Source: Spartobacteria bacterium (GTDB lineage: Bacteria > Verrucomicrobiota > Kiritimatiellia > RZYC01). Taken from it: a stretch of DNA of 45,036 nucleotides. The stretch is taken from the NCBI GenBank assembly GCA_009930475.1, contig RZYC01000027.1:1-45036 (forward strand), read 5' to 3'. The notes below the pieces were generated by a model that was not told the origin of the DNA, ran no database searches, and saw nothing but the letters and a program-made list of their open reading frames with translations. Both the position numbers and the translations under genes were made by a program. Positions 1 to 9,780 of this stretch are shown here, in pieces; within the stretch, counting starts at the first letter, position 1, and the number at the start of each line of letters is the position of its first letter.

Positions 1-501
1 GGGTGGGAGTGGTTACCCACCGGGTATCAATTGTATCTTTCTTCATATTTACGGTTTCTATAAGTCCCGATACGCTGGGCTTATCCTGTCGCGACGCGTG
101 TTTCGTGGTTTGAATTTAATATGTCGCTCGCCAGTTTCGGGTTCCCTGGAAGTTTTGAAAAATCGTGATCTGTAATAATAAAAAATCAGTGACACGTACC
201 ATTTGAACAGGATGATATCCAACTCCACCTCCTGTTTTTGGGTCTTTTGCGTGCCATGTCGCATGTGGTGTCACACACGATTGGGACATCATGTCTCATG
301 TGGTCAGGTAGTGTTCATTTCTATTTTTTGTGTGATGACCATATAAGTCTTTAATGTGCAATGCATAATGTTTGTGTTGTGATGATTTGTGAATAACTTG
401 GCATGGTCATTGCAAGAGTAGCCCGTCAAACAAACTAGTATTAAACCGTCACATCGCGAACATACCAGCGGATGTGTACAAAAAGAAACAGAGGTATAAT
501 C
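1..501. other. dnaK upstream region, no gene recognised
   Basis: No convincing gene is visible here. A short hairpin (GGTGGG at 2-7 with CCCACC at 16-21) opens the window and could be the tail of an upstream transcription unit, but it lacks a T-run. A 15-bp direct repeat with one mismatch, CATGTCNCATGTGGT, occurs at 255-269 and 290-304, exactly 35 bp apart. No CIRCE element (TTAGCACTC-N9-GAGTGCTAA) is seen although a heat-shock gene follows, and no convincing sigma-70 or sigma-32 promoter could be placed by eye. Confidence 0.5.
255..304. repeat. direct repeat CATGTCNCATGTGGT x2 upstream of dnaK
   Basis: Two 15-bp copies differing at one base lie at 255-269 and 290-304, with a 35-bp period, about 200 bp before the dnaK start. 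They could be regulator sites or the remains of a short duplication. Nothing else in the sequence decides between these. Confidence 0.4.
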
Positions 502-2433
502 ATGTCAAAGGTATTAGGTATTGACCTGGGTACTACCAATTCATGTATGGCAGTGCTCGAAGGTGGCGAACCGGTTGTCATTCCCAACGCCGAAGGTGGA
601 CGTACAACGCCTTCCGTCGTCGCATTTACGAAAAGCGGCGAACGTCTGGTTGGTCAGGCGGCAAAACGTCAGGCTGTGACAAATCCGAAAAACACCGTTT
701 TTTCTATTAAACGTTTTATTGGTCGTCAGTTTAATGAAGTGAAACATGAAACGGGATTGGTTCCTTACGAAGTGGTTTCCGGCAAGAACGGCGACGCGTA
801 TGTGAAAATCGGCGATAAAATGTATTCTCCGCCGGAAATCAGTTCCATGATTTTGGCGAAGTTGAAAGCCGACGCCGAAGCATTTCTGGGTGAAACCATC
901 ACAGAGGCGGTGATTACCGTTCCTGCTTATTTTAATGACAGTCAGCGTCAGGCAACCAAAGATGCCGGTAAAATTGCCGGACTGGATGTCAAACGTATTA
1001 TCAACGAGCCAACCGCTGCCGCACTGGCTTACGGTTTGGATAAGAAGAAAGATGAAAAAATCGCAGTCTACGATTTAGGCGGCGGAACGTTCGATATCTC
1101 GATTCTTGAAATTGGCGATGGTGTCTTTGAAGTGAAAGCAACCAATGGCGATACCCATCTGGGCGGCGACGATTTTGACCAGGAGATCATCAATTGGCTC
1201 ATCGAAGAATTCAAAAAAGATCAGGGAATCGATCTCGGCAAGGATGCCATGGCGTTACAGCGTTTGAAAGAAGCCGCTGAAAAAGCCAAATGTGAACTGT
1301 CCAGCTCGCAGCAGACGGATATCAACCTGCCGTTTATTACTGCTGATGCCAGCGGTCCGAAACATCTGAATGTTACACTGACCCGTGCTAAACTGACGCA
1401 GTTGGTGGATGCGCTGATTGACCGCACGGCTACACCGGTAAGCAAGTGTCTTCAGGACTGCAGCATGACTCGCAGTGATATCGATGAAGTGATTCTCGTC
1501 GGTGGTATGACCCGTATGCCTGCAGTACAGGAAAAAGTCGTACAGGTGTTTGGTAAGGAATCTCATAAAGGAGTGAATCCCGACGAAGTGGTCGCCATTG
1601 GTGCCTCCGTTCAGGGTGGCGTGCTGAAGGGTGAAGTCAAAGACGTTCTGCTGCTTGATGTGACGCCATTGTCGCTGGGTATTGAAACACTGGGTGGCGT
1701 ATCTACCTCGTTGATCGAGCGTAATACCACCATTCCTACTCGTAAGAGTGAGATTTTCAGCACAGCGGCAGATAACCAGACCACTGTTGAAATTCATGTC
1801 TTGCAGGGTGAACGCAAAATGGCCGGCGATAACAAAACCATCGGTCGTTTTCATCTGGACAGCATTCCGCCGGCACCGCGCGGTGTTCCGCAGATCGAAG
1901 TTACCTTCGATATTGATGCCAACGGCATTCTGCATGTCAGTGCGAAGGATCTGGGCACGGGCAAAGAACAGAAGATCACCATTACCGCTTCCAGCGGACT
2001 GGATGACAAAGAAGTCGACCGCATGGTGCGTGAAGCCGAAGCGCATGCTTCGGAAGATTCCGCCAAGCGCGAATCAGTAGAAGTGCATAACAAAGCGGAT
2101 TCACTGGTTTACCAGACGGAAAAATTCCTGACGGAAAATGCAGACAAAGTGGACGCCGCCAAAAAAGCACCTGTGGAATCGGCGATCAGCAGTCTGAAGG
2201 AGGCCATCAAAGCGGATAATGTCGAGGCCATGAAGACTCAGATGGAAGCGGTTACTGCCGCCATGCAGTCGATCTCTGCCGACCTGTATTCCAACGCACA
2301 GGGACAGGCTCAGCAGCCTGAACCGGAAGCACCGCATGCGGATGCAGGTGCAAGTGATGCCGGTGATAAATCGGATTCAGCAGAAGACGTCATTGATGCC
2401 GACTTTGAAATGGTCGACGAAGACAAAAAATAA
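502..2433 (+). CDS. dnaK: Molecular chaperone DnaK (Hsp70)
   Basis: ATP-dependent cytoplasmic chaperone that binds exposed hydrophobic peptides of unfolded clients, working with DnaJ and GrpE, neither of which is in this window. The 643-residue product starts with the Hsp70 phosphate-binding signature [13 protein letters not shown] and contains [13 protein letters not shown], the [16 protein letters not shown] signature and the interdomain linker [18 protein letters not shown]. It ends in the canonical acidic tail [15 protein letters not shown]. Length is normal for bacterial DnaK. The start at 502 is preferred over an in-frame ATG at 472 because it gives the family N-terminus and has GAGG at 491-494, seven bases upstream. 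It is followed by groES-groEL on the same strand, an uncommon order since dnaK usually neighbours grpE or dnaJ. Confidence 0.97.
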   Translation: MSKVLGIDLGTTNSCMAVLEGGEPVVIPNAEGGRTTPSVVAFTKSGERLVGQAAKRQAVTNPKNTVFSIKRFIGRQFNEVKHETGLVPYEVVSGKNGDAYVKIGDKMYSPPEISSMILAKLKADAEAFLGETITEAVITVPAYFNDSQRQATKDAGKIAGLDVKRIINEPTAAALAYGLDKKKDEKIAVYDLGGGTFDISILEIGDGVFEVKATNGDTHLGGDDFDQEIINWLIEEFKKDQGIDLGKDAMALQRLKEAAEKAKCELSSSQQTDINLPFITADASGPKHLNVTLTRAKLTQLVDALIDRTATPVSKCLQDCSMTRSDIDEVILVGGMTRMPAVQEKVVQVFGKESHKGVNPDEVVAIGASVQGGVLKGEVKDVLLLDVTPLSLGIETLGGVSTSLIERNTTIPTRKSEIFSTAADNQTTVEIHVLQGERKMAGDNKTIGRFHLDSIPPAPRGVPQIEVTFDIDANGILHVSAKDLGTGKEQKITITASSGLDDKEVDRMVREAEAHASEDSAKRESVEVHNKADSLVYQTEKFLTENADKVDAAKKAPVESAISSLKEAIKADNVEAMKTQMEAVTAAMQSISADLYSNAQGQAQQPEPEAPHADAGASDAGDKSDSAEDVIDADFEMVDEDKK

Positions 2434-2460
2434 TCATTATACAATAACCTAAATCTACAA

Positions 2461-2482
2461 GAAGAGGAGATGTCTCCTCTTC
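2461..2482. promoter_or_regulatory. Perfect 10-bp hairpin between dnaK and groES
   Basis: GAAGAGGAGA, a 2-base TG centre, then TCTCCTCTTC form a perfect inverted repeat 27 bases after the dnaK stop and 32 bases before the groES start. No T-run follows in either direction, so it is not a classical intrinsic terminator. An mRNA processing or stability element, or a regulator site, would fit. Confidence 0.5.
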
Positions 2483-2514
2483 TAAAAAACATAAGAGAAA
2501 CAAGGAGGAATACC

Positions 2515-2802
2515 ATGAATATTCAGCCACTCGCAGACAGAGTACTGGTTGAGCCCCTGAAACTTGACGAAGTGAACAAGGGCGGAATCATCATCCCGGA
2601 TTCAGCACAGGAAAAACCGCAGGAAGGTGTGGTTATTGCTATCGGAACGGGCAAAATTGATGACAATGGTAAAAAACAGGAATTCAACGTAAGCGTTGGC
2701 GACCGTGTTCTTATGCCTAAGTACGGCGGAACAGAAGTTAAAATTGATGACAAAAAGTACCAGATTCTTCGCGAAGACGATATTCTGGCCATCATTAAAT
2801 AA
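2515..2802 (+). CDS. groES: Co-chaperonin GroES (Hsp10)
   Basis: Seven-subunit lid of the GroEL folding chamber. The 95-residue product has the expected size and the family N-terminus [13 protein letters not shown]. It includes the mobile-loop region around [16 protein letters not shown], which contacts GroEL, and the core [14 protein letters not shown]. The start at 2515 is chosen over an upstream in-frame ATG at 2470 because AAGGAGGA lies at 2502-2509 and the protein then begins exactly where the family does. groEL starts 33 bp after the stop, so the two are almost certainly co-transcribed. Confidence 0.96.
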   Translation: MNIQPLADRVLVEPLKLDEVNKGGIIIPDSAQEKPQEGVVIAIGTGKIDDNGKKQEFNVSVGDRVLMPKYGGTEVKIDDKKYQILREDDILAIIK

Positions 2803-4494
<1,692 letters not shown>

Positions 4495-4527
4495 TTTAGC
4501 ATCAGAATTGTCTTTGACATTCTTAAA

Positions 4528-4562
4528 GCGGGGTGCGTATATTCGCACCCCGCAACATTTTT
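4528..4562 (+). terminator. Rho-independent terminator after groEL
   Basis: A perfect 10-bp stem, GCGGGGTGCG (4528-4537) with CGCACCCCGC (4544-4553), and a 6-base loop is followed by a short T-rich tract. It lies 34 bp after the groEL stop and separates the chaperone operon from rpoZ. Confidence 0.9.
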
Positions 4563-4579
4563 AACGAAGGAGAATGATC

Positions 4580-4831
4580 TTGAAGAGCAATTATCTAGAA
4601 GGCGCAAAAGAACGCATACCCAATATCCCGCTGCTGGTCAACGTGATATCAAGACGTGTCCGCCAGCTCAACTTGAATGAACGTCCCTTGGTCAAACCTG
4701 ATTATCGCGAAATGCCTCCGGTGGATATCGCGTTAAAAGAAGTGGCAGAAGGAAAATTAACGGCTGAAATGGCATTTATTCATATGGACGGCGAGGATCT
4801 CGACGAACCATTTTCTCTGGACGAAGATTGA
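4580..4831 (+). CDS. rpoZ: RNA polymerase omega subunit
   Basis: Small subunit that helps assemble and stabilise the beta-prime subunit of RNA polymerase. The 83-residue product shows the omega signature LLVNVISRRVRQLN followed by PPVDIALKEVAEGKLT, and ends in an acidic tail. The start is probably TTG at 4580: AAGGAG lies at 4567-4572, which gives 7 bases of spacing to the TTG but only 1 base to the ATG at 4574 (two codons longer). It sits 39 bp before smpB. The family is short and divergent, so the call rests on the two motif regions and on length. Confidence 0.82.
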   Translation: MKSNYLEGAKERIPNIPLLVNVISRRVRQLNLNERPLVKPDYREMPPVDIALKEVAEGKLTAEMAFIHMDGEDLDEPFSLDED

Positions 4832-4837
4832 ATTTGA

Positions 4838-4853
4838 GCGGCATATATGCCGC
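4838..4853. repeat. Perfect 16-bp palindrome between rpoZ and smpB
   Basis: GCGGCATATATGCCGC is fully self-complementary and lies just after the rpoZ stop and 17 bases before the smpB start. It is followed by an AT-rich but not T-run stretch, so it is at best a weak terminator. It may also sequester or stabilise the junction of the two cistrons, as smpB has no visible Shine-Dalgarno sequence. Confidence 0.45.
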
Positions 4854-4870
4854 TTAATTCCTTATTTATC

Positions 4871-5350
4871 ATGGCTGCAAAAAAGAAAAAGCGACTCACC
4901 GGCAATATACTGGCGACCAACCGGAAGGCTTTGCGTGACTACGAAGTAATGGAACGCATTGAGGCCGGTATTGTGCTGTATGGAACGGAAGTGAAGTCGA
5001 TTCGTGAAGGCAAGGTCAGCATCGACGAAAGTTATGCAAAAATCGAGCGGGGCGAGGTGTATGCCGTGCAGTTAACCATTCAGCCCTATGAATTCGGCAA
5101 CCGATTCAATCATGAACCTGCCCGCAGTCGAAAGCTTCTGCTTCATAGACGGGAAATTGAGCGCCTGATCGGGCACACGCAGCGCAAGGGTTTTACCCTG
5201 ATTCCCCTGAAAATGTATCTTTCCAAGGGTAAAATTAAACTGGAAATAGGGGTTTGCCGTGGAAAGAATGTCGTGGATAAGCGCCATGACATTAAATCGA
5301 AAGCGGCCGATATGCAGGCGCGTCGAGCGATTGCTCATTTTGCCCGCTAA
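4871..5350 (+). CDS. smpB: SsrA-binding protein SmpB
   Basis: Binds tmRNA and delivers it to stalled ribosomes for trans-translation. The 159-residue product has the family core LTGNILATNRKALRDYEV, GTEVKSIREGKVSIDESYA and KGFTLIPLKMYLSKGKIKLE. It also has the GKNVVDKRHDIKSK segment and a basic C-terminal tail that would follow the ribosomal mRNA channel. ATG 4871 gives the usual basic N-terminus AAKKKKRL. An earlier in-frame ATG at 4847 overlaps the palindrome and adds only unrelated residues. No good Shine-Dalgarno is visible. No tmRNA gene was seen in the window. Confidence 0.95.
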   Translation: MAAKKKKRLTGNILATNRKALRDYEVMERIEAGIVLYGTEVKSIREGKVSIDESYAKIERGEVYAVQLTIQPYEFGNRFNHEPARSRKLLLHRREIERLIGHTQRKGFTLIPLKMYLSKGKIKLEIGVCRGKNVVDKRHDIKSKAADMQARRAIAHFAR

Positions 5351-5375
5351 AACCATTTAACCGAGGGCTTTTCGT

Positions 5376-5780
5376 ATGGATTCTATTATTGACGTAACCT
5401 TTCCCGGAGGACGCAGGGTCAACGCCGTAGTCGGTAAACATATCGTTTGCAGTGATCAGGCCGTGGAAGACGGGGGAGAAGATTCGGCTCCCAGTCCTTT
5501 CAGTCTGTTTCTCGCATCACTGGCGACCTGTGCCGGTATTACGGCCATCAGTTTCGCAAAACGCGTCGGGCACTCCGGCGAGGGAATTGCCGTACGGCTT
5601 ATTTCCCATTATCTGGAAGCAGAAAATCGATACGACGAAATTACGTATGAAGTCACCATTCCTGATGACTTTCCTGAAAAGTATCGGGCTAAGCTCGTGG
5701 AGCGGGCGAGCAACTGTGCTGTAAAACGCCATATTGTACAACCGCCGGAATTTAAATCTGTGACGATAATAAGCGACTAA
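5376..5780 (+). CDS. OsmC/Ohr-family peroxidase-like protein
   Basis: The 134-residue product resembles the OsmC superfamily, thiol-dependent hydroperoxide reductases and related proteins. It shows the family layout: an N-terminal strand region, SPFSLFLASLATCAGITAISFAKR with the first cysteine, and ERASNCAVKRH with the second. The two cysteines are the expected redox pair. It begins 25 bp after smpB and ends 27 bp before the rhomboid gene, suggesting one transcription unit. It could be a YhfA-like OsmC relative of unknown substrate, so no gene symbol is given. Confidence 0.8.
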   Translation: MDSIIDVTFPGGRRVNAVVGKHIVCSDQAVEDGGEDSAPSPFSLFLASLATCAGITAISFAKRVGHSGEGIAVRLISHYLEAENRYDEITYEVTIPDDFPEKYRAKLVERASNCAVKRHIVQPPEFKSVTIISD

Positions 5781-5807
5781 ACGCACCAGTTGTAGAAAGA
5801 ACAATGC

Positions 5808-6686
5808 ATGCGCTGTCTTGGTCAGTATAACGATGAACTCGCCGCTCAGCAGCTGAGCGATTATCTCCTTTCGTTCGATATTGCCTGCAATATCGAACAG
5901 TCCAATGACCGGTATGATATCTGGATTATTGACGAAGATGACCTGGAGACGGCTGAGGAAAAAATTAACGATTTTATTTCCAAACGGGATTTTCCCGAAA
6001 CGCAGCGGCAGGTCGATGAAGGCCGTCAGCGACGCGAGCATGCAAAGCAGCGGGCTCAGAAGCTTCATAAAGAGGCGCAGGTTCAGCAGACCAAATACGC
6101 GTTGAGTCATATGACGCTGGTGACCTATATGCTCATGGGCCTTTGCGTTGGCGTGTATTTCCTCGGTGATTTTCTTGGAATGGATCGCCTGATGATGTCG
6201 CTGCTCATCGGTAATCCGTATCATGCCCCTTTTTCCGATATTCTGCACGGACAGGTCTGGCGGCTGGTAACACCGATTTTTTTGCATTTCGGCATGATTC
6301 ATATCTTATTCAATATGCTGTGGATGTACGATCTGGGACGCATGCTGGAATCCCGTATGGGTTCAGGCTGGTTTTTACTGCTGGTTCTGGTGATTGCTGT
6401 TCCTTCCAACTGCTGCCAGTACGTGATTTCAGGCCCGATGTTCGGTGGCATGTCGGGCGTTGTGTATGGACTGCTTGGTTATATCTGGATGCGGGCTCGG
6501 ATGCAGCCGTCCAGCGGCTACTTTTTGTATAGTTCGACGGTGACCATGATGCTGATATGGCTGGGTATCGGTTTTCTTTCGACGATCGGTCTTACGCCCT
6601 TCGGAAGTATGGCCAATATCGTCCACACCGTCGGATTGCTGGTCGGGGTCGGGCTGGGGGCACTGGTTTCTGTTCGGCTTCGCTGA
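5808..6686 (+). CDS. Rhomboid-family intramembrane serine protease
   Basis: Predicted to cleave membrane-spanning substrates within the inner membrane. The 292-residue product has a soluble N-terminal domain (about 1-70) followed by a charged, probably helical linker (70-100). A six-helix GlpG-like core comes next. The catalytic serine is Ser216 in GGMSGVVYGLLGY and the catalytic histidine is His273 in NIVHTVGLLVG. HFGMIHILFNMLWMYDLG is the expected loop-and-helix motif with its His and Asn. Both dyad residues are present, so it should be active. It is the last gene of the apparent smpB-osmC-rhomboid unit. Confidence 0.9.
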   Translation: MRCLGQYNDELAAQQLSDYLLSFDIACNIEQSNDRYDIWIIDEDDLETAEEKINDFISKRDFPETQRQVDEGRQRREHAKQRAQKLHKEAQVQQTKYALSHMTLVTYMLMGLCVGVYFLGDFLGMDRLMMSLLIGNPYHAPFSDILHGQVWRLVTPIFLHFGMIHILFNMLWMYDLGRMLESRMGSGWFLLLVLVIAVPSNCCQYVISGPMFGGMSGVVYGLLGYIWMRARMQPSSGYFLYSSTVTMMLIWLGIGFLSTIGLTPFGSMANIVHTVGLLVGVGLGALVSVRLR

Positions 6687-6854
6687 CGTAGGCCATGGGG
6701 ATATCAGGGATATTTTAACCTGGCAAAGGCGGCAGGCTGAAGGCCATAGGCTGTAAGGTCTGAGCATCAAGGGTTATAAAAACAAGCCGTGTCATCATTC
6801 GCCAAACTTTTTTTAAAAAATACAAAATACCGCTTGCAATGCTCCGATATAAGA

Positions 6855-6892
6855 GTATCGATACGTGCATATCGATACAGATGAATCGATAT
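6855..6892. promoter_or_regulatory. Three ATCGAT sites phased at 14 bp upstream of the alcohol dehydrogenase gene
   Basis: ATCGAT cores lie at 6857-6862, 6871-6876 and 6885-6890, exactly 14 bp apart. The first sits inside the perfect palindrome GTATCGATAC (6855-6864). The array ends 28 bp before the adh start, and TTGCAA at 6834-6839 just upstream could be a -35 box. This arrangement suggests an operator overlapping the promoter or 5' leader. The regulator is unknown. Confidence 0.5.
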
Positions 6893-6920
6893 GAATGTTT
6901 CAACTATAAAGGAGTAAGTT

Positions 6921-8072
6921 ATGACACAATGGTTTCGCGTCCCTAAAGACATCATCTTCGGAGCAGATGCTCTGGTGCACCTGAAGACCCTTAAAGGTAA
7001 AAAAGCTATGCTGGTCACAGGCGGTCAGTCTATGAAGCGTTTGGGTTTCTTGGATCAGGCTGCGGTCTATCTGCAGGATGCTGGAATGGAAACCGCCGTT
7101 GTGGATGGTGTGGAGCCCAATCCTTCTGTTGATACAGTTATTCGCGGTGCTAAAGAAATGCAGGCCTTTGAGCCGGACTGGATTATTGCCATCGGCGGCG
7201 GTTCTGCGCTGGATGCCGCTAAAATTATGTGGGCTTTTTACGAATATCCTGAATTGAAATTCGAAGATATCATTGAACCGGGATCCATGCCCGAACTGCG
7301 CAAAAAAGCCCGCTTCGCCGCTATTCCTTCGACCAGTGGCACGGCTTCGGAAATCACCGCTTTTTCTGTGATTACCGATACCGCCAATCATATCAAATAC
7401 CCTATCGTTTCTTATGAAATCACACCGGATATCGCCATCCTTGATCCCGCCCTGCCTGCAGCCATGCCTCCGGCTGTGACTGCCAATACCGGAATGGACG
7501 TGATGGCTCATGCCATAGAAGCTGTTGCATCAACGGCCGCCAGCAGCTATACCGACCCTCTGGCTATGGAAGCCATCAAGCTTGTTTATGAATTTCTGCC
7601 TGTAGCCTATGCCAAAGGCGATGACATGGAAGCCCGCGCACATATGCACAATGCCTCCACTCTCGCCGGAATGGCTTTCACCAACTCTTCGCTGGGTCTG
7701 GTGCACAGTCTGGCTCATAAAGTCGGTGGGGAATTCGGTATAACCCACGGGTTGGCCAATGCGATTCTGATGCCCTACATCATTCAGTTTAATCGCAAGG
7801 CAACCGATAAATACAAAGCAGTAGAAGCGATGCTGGGTGTGGAAGACCTGCCTGCCGCATTGAAAGCGATGAACGCCAAACTCAATATCCCTGTCGCTCT
7901 CAAAGATGTGACGGAAGTAGAAATGACGGAAGATACATTCCTGCAGGTTCTTGAACGTATGTCGAAAAATGCCTTCGAAGATCCCTGCACATTGACCAAC
8001 CCTGCGGCCTCTTCTCCTGAAGCCGTAAAAGCCATTTACATGGCCGCGTATTACGGAAAAGATATGGATTGA
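6921..8072 (+). CDS. Iron-containing alcohol dehydrogenase
   Basis: NAD(P)H-dependent oxidoreductase of the group III metal-dependent alcohol dehydrogenase family, probably interconverting an aldehyde and alcohol in fermentation. The 383-residue product has the nucleotide-binding GGGSALDAAK motif and the four expected metal ligands: Asp193 and His197 in NTGMDVMAHAIEA, His262 in GLVHSLAHKVGG and His276 in GITHGLANA. A strong Shine-Dalgarno, AAAGGAG, precedes the ATG. It stands alone, with phased ATCGAT sites upstream and a terminator downstream. Exact substrate (butanol, lactaldehyde, propanediol or other) cannot be read from sequence. Confidence 0.93.
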   Translation: MTQWFRVPKDIIFGADALVHLKTLKGKKAMLVTGGQSMKRLGFLDQAAVYLQDAGMETAVVDGVEPNPSVDTVIRGAKEMQAFEPDWIIAIGGGSALDAAKIMWAFYEYPELKFEDIIEPGSMPELRKKARFAAIPSTSGTASEITAFSVITDTANHIKYPIVSYEITPDIAILDPALPAAMPPAVTANTGMDVMAHAIEAVASTAASSYTDPLAMEAIKLVYEFLPVAYAKGDDMEARAHMHNASTLAGMAFTNSSLGLVHSLAHKVGGEFGITHGLANAILMPYIIQFNRKATDKYKAVEAMLGVEDLPAALKAMNAKLNIPVALKDVTEVEMTEDTFLQVLERMSKNAFEDPCTLTNPAASSPEAVKAIYMAAYYGKDMD

Positions 8073-8112
8073 TTTTTTTGACTCCGACTCTGTGATTGTT
8101 GTTTGATGCAAA

Positions 8113-8144
8113 ACAGGCGGGCAGTTATGCCCGCCTGTGTCTAT
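8113..8144. terminator. Bidirectional terminator between adh and the peroxiredoxin gene
   Basis: A perfect 10-bp stem, ACAGGCGGGC (8113-8122) with GCCCGCCTGT (8129-8138), and a 6-base loop lies between the two convergent genes. T-rich sequence follows on the plus strand, and TTTTG follows on the minus strand, so it can serve both. Confidence 0.8.
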
Positions 8145-8155
8145 TTAAACGGTTC

Positions 8156-8872
8156 CTATTTCTTTAAAACAGCATCCAGCACCATTTGTTTTTCCATTTT
8201 CTTCGTGCAGAAAAACCAGTCCTGACAAACCATATCTTCTTTGCCGTCCATCCGGTTTTTCGCCGAACCGCAGGATCCTGCCGGCGACATAATGACATCG
8301 TCGCCTGGACGCCAGTCCGCCGGAGTAGCAACACCAAAGGCATCGGCGGTTTTCATGGCAATCAAAGCACGATAGATTTCATCGAAGTTGCGTCCCAAAC
8401 TCAGCGGATAATATATGATCGCGCGAACAATGCCCTTGGGATCAATAAAGAAAACAGCACGTACCGCTTTGGTGGTATCTTCGCCGGGCTGAATCATGCC
8501 GTATTTCTTCGCCACTTCCATGGTGATGTCTTCGATGAGCGGGAAGTTGACTTCCACATCCTTCATGCCCCGGTATTCAATCTTTTCCTTGATCGTGCGC
8601 AGCCAGGCAATGTGACTGTACAATCCATCCACCGACAAGCCCACCAGTTTGCAGTTCGCTTCTGCAAATTTGGATTCCAGCGAGGCAAACGTGATAAATT
8701 CAGAGGAGCAAACCGGAGTAAAGTCTGCCGGATGACTAAACAGAATGACCCATTCTCCCGCATAATCCTTGGGAAAATTGATTTCTCCCTGCGTCGTAAC
8801 TGCTGTGAATTCAGGTGCTTTGTCGCCAATACGCGGCATAACAGCCGCTGTGCTTTCATTGCCTTGTTCCAT
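8156..8872 (-). CDS. Prx6-type peroxiredoxin
   Basis: Thiol peroxidase that reduces hydrogen peroxide and organic hydroperoxides in the cytoplasm. The 238-residue product has the peroxidatic cysteine Cys55 in HPADFTPVCSSEF, the arginine-containing segment KAVRAVFFIDPKG, and the long Prx6-type C-terminal arm. It has extra cysteines in GSCGS and in MVCQDWFFC, like the archaeal thioredoxin-peroxidase subgroup, where such cysteines can form the resolving disulfide. ATG 8872 is chosen because AGGAG lies seven bases upstream on the minus strand; an in-frame codon 13 residues earlier has no such site. The gene ends with TAG. Confidence 0.93.
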   Translation of the reverse strand: MEQGNESTAAVMPRIGDKAPEFTAVTTQGEINFPKDYAGEWVILFSHPADFTPVCSSEFITFASLESKFAEANCKLVGLSVDGLYSHIAWLRTIKEKIEYRGMKDVEVNFPLIEDITMEVAKKYGMIQPGEDTTKAVRAVFFIDPKGIVRAIIYYPLSLGRNFDEIYRALIAMKTADAFGVATPADWRPGDDVIMSPAGSCGSAKNRMDGKEDMVCQDWFFCTKKMEKQMVLDAVLKK

Positions 8873-9037
8873 GAGGATTCTCCTGTTTTGATTTGATGTG
8901 TGATCACGCACACATACTTTGACTACCCCGCGATGTTCTCAAAAAAGATGGAAAAAGTCAATGTCAGTAATTTTAAATGCCGGCAACCGGATTCCGTTAA
9001 AAAGTGATTTGTTGAGCGGGCCATAAGGAGGGAGAAC

Positions 9038-9106
9038 ATGAAAACAGGTGCCCATTCTTTACCTGTTCCGCCCCGATTCCTCCAATCCGGATATGAAGCT
9101 AAGTGA
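9038..9106 (+). CDS. Possible 22-residue leader peptide
   Basis: A very short frame (ATG 9038, TGA 9104-9106) is preceded by TAAGGAGGGAG, the best Shine-Dalgarno match in the neighbourhood, at 5-6 bases spacing. Its start also overlaps a possible hairpin (AACAGGT with ACCTGTT). The peptide shows no recognisable family. It may be a leader ORF, a small protein or chance. Confidence 0.2.
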   Translation: MKTGAHSLPVPPRFLQSGYEAK

Positions 9107-9377
9107 TGCTGCCCTTTCTCTTTAAAATAAAAATTATTATTTGATGTTTGACGGAGGTTCGGGATATAACTAGCAAAGTTAAACGGTTGAACAATGTTTA
9201 CTCTTTGTGCTGTAACCGTTGAATTTTGTGTGAATGTCAGTGGGTTTACCTGGGTTTCAGGTTTGAGACATTTGTTGCATAGACAACGTTTCCATCAGTG
9301 GGTGTGATATGAAGAATAATCGATATGATGACAATGAGGTCGGAACGCGTAACGTGTCCCGGGCCGTAAAACGATTT

Positions 9378-9392
9378 TTCCAGGCATTGGAA
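9378..9392. repeat. Single TTCCARNCATTGGAA palindrome
   Basis: TTCCAGGCATTGGAA, an isolated copy of the dispersed 15-bp palindrome, lies 52 bp upstream of the first member of the pair at 9430/9461. It shows a fourth variant of the two variable central bases (GG; other copies have AT, AC or GA). Confidence 0.75.
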
Positions 9393-9424
9393 GTGTTTGT
9401 TTTTATACCCGTGCGGCTTCTCAC

Positions 9425-9480
9425 AAAAGTTCCAATCATTGGAAGTTCTTCGAAAAAAAATTCCAATCATTGGAACTTTT
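9425..9480. repeat. Paired TTCCARNCATTGGAA palindromes, pair 1
   Basis: Two identical copies of TTCCAATCATTGGAA lie at 9430-9444 and 9461-9475, a period of 31 bp. The flanks AAAAG and CTTTT make the whole unit an inverted repeat with 20-bp arms (9425-9444 and 9461-9480) around a 16-base centre, and each arm is itself palindromic. It sits between divergent genes, about 375 bp before the start of the giant gene. Confidence 0.85.
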
Positions 9481-9512
9481 TAAAATCTTCGATTTCAACG
9501 CAAAACCGTGTC

Positions 9513-9699
9513 GCCCCGGATGGGGTGAAAGAATGTAGCCCAGGGGCCTTGTCCCTGGGAACGATGTCCCCGATATCCTGCGCCCCGGATGGGGTGCCGG
9601 ACGATGTGATGACCTGTGATGTGTCGGCGGAATGTCCCGCACCCCGTCCGGGGCGCCGTGATTTATTTGATACCGCAACCCAGAGGCATGGCCTCTGGG
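9513..9699. repeat. Cluster of GC-rich REP-like hairpins
   Basis: The core CGCCCCGGATGGGGTG occurs at 9513-9528 and 9581-9596, and an inverted near-copy GCACCCCGTCCGGGGCG lies at 9639-9655. Interleaved are two longer hairpins: CCCAGGG/CCCTGGG (9539-9545 with 9553-9559) and CCCAGAGGC/GCCTCTGGG (9679-9687 with 9691-9699). Such clusters of alternating small hairpins are typical of dispersed extragenic repeats. A RAYT transposase is encoded in this window at 30607-31620, but no direct link is shown. Confidence 0.75.
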
Positions 9700-9757
9700 C
9701 TATGATTATGTTGCACCTCCGGCGCATGGGGAGTGCCGGCAAAGTGCCCGTGATTCG

Positions 9758-9780
9758 ATTTTTTCAATCATTGAAAAAAT
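9758..9780. repeat. AT-rich palindrome with CAATCATTG core
   Basis: Arms ATTTTTTCAA (9758-9767) and TTGAAAAAAT (9771-9780) surround TCA. The core CAATCATTG is the same as in the TTCCAATCATTGGAA copies, but the outer TTC/GAA bases are replaced by T and A runs. It is 75 bp before the chosen start of the giant gene. Confidence 0.6.

Noticed and set aside
58-264. 68-codon minus-strand frame at the left edge
   Set aside because: No ribosome-binding site, no recognisable family and unremarkable composition; it overlaps the direct-repeat region.
434-501. CIRCE/HrcA operator or sigma-32 promoter before dnaK
   Set aside because: No matching inverted repeat or consensus boxes at correct spacing could be found by eye; a TTGCAA and TAGTAT pair has a 20-base gap, which is too long.
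1255-2046. 263-codon minus-strand frame opposite dnaK
   Set aside because: It is antisense to strongly conserved dnaK coding sequence and its translation looks like no protein family.
9378-9480. CRISPR-like array
   Set aside because: The repeats are self-palindromic 15-mers with irregular spacers of 16 and 37 bases, and no cas genes are nearby.
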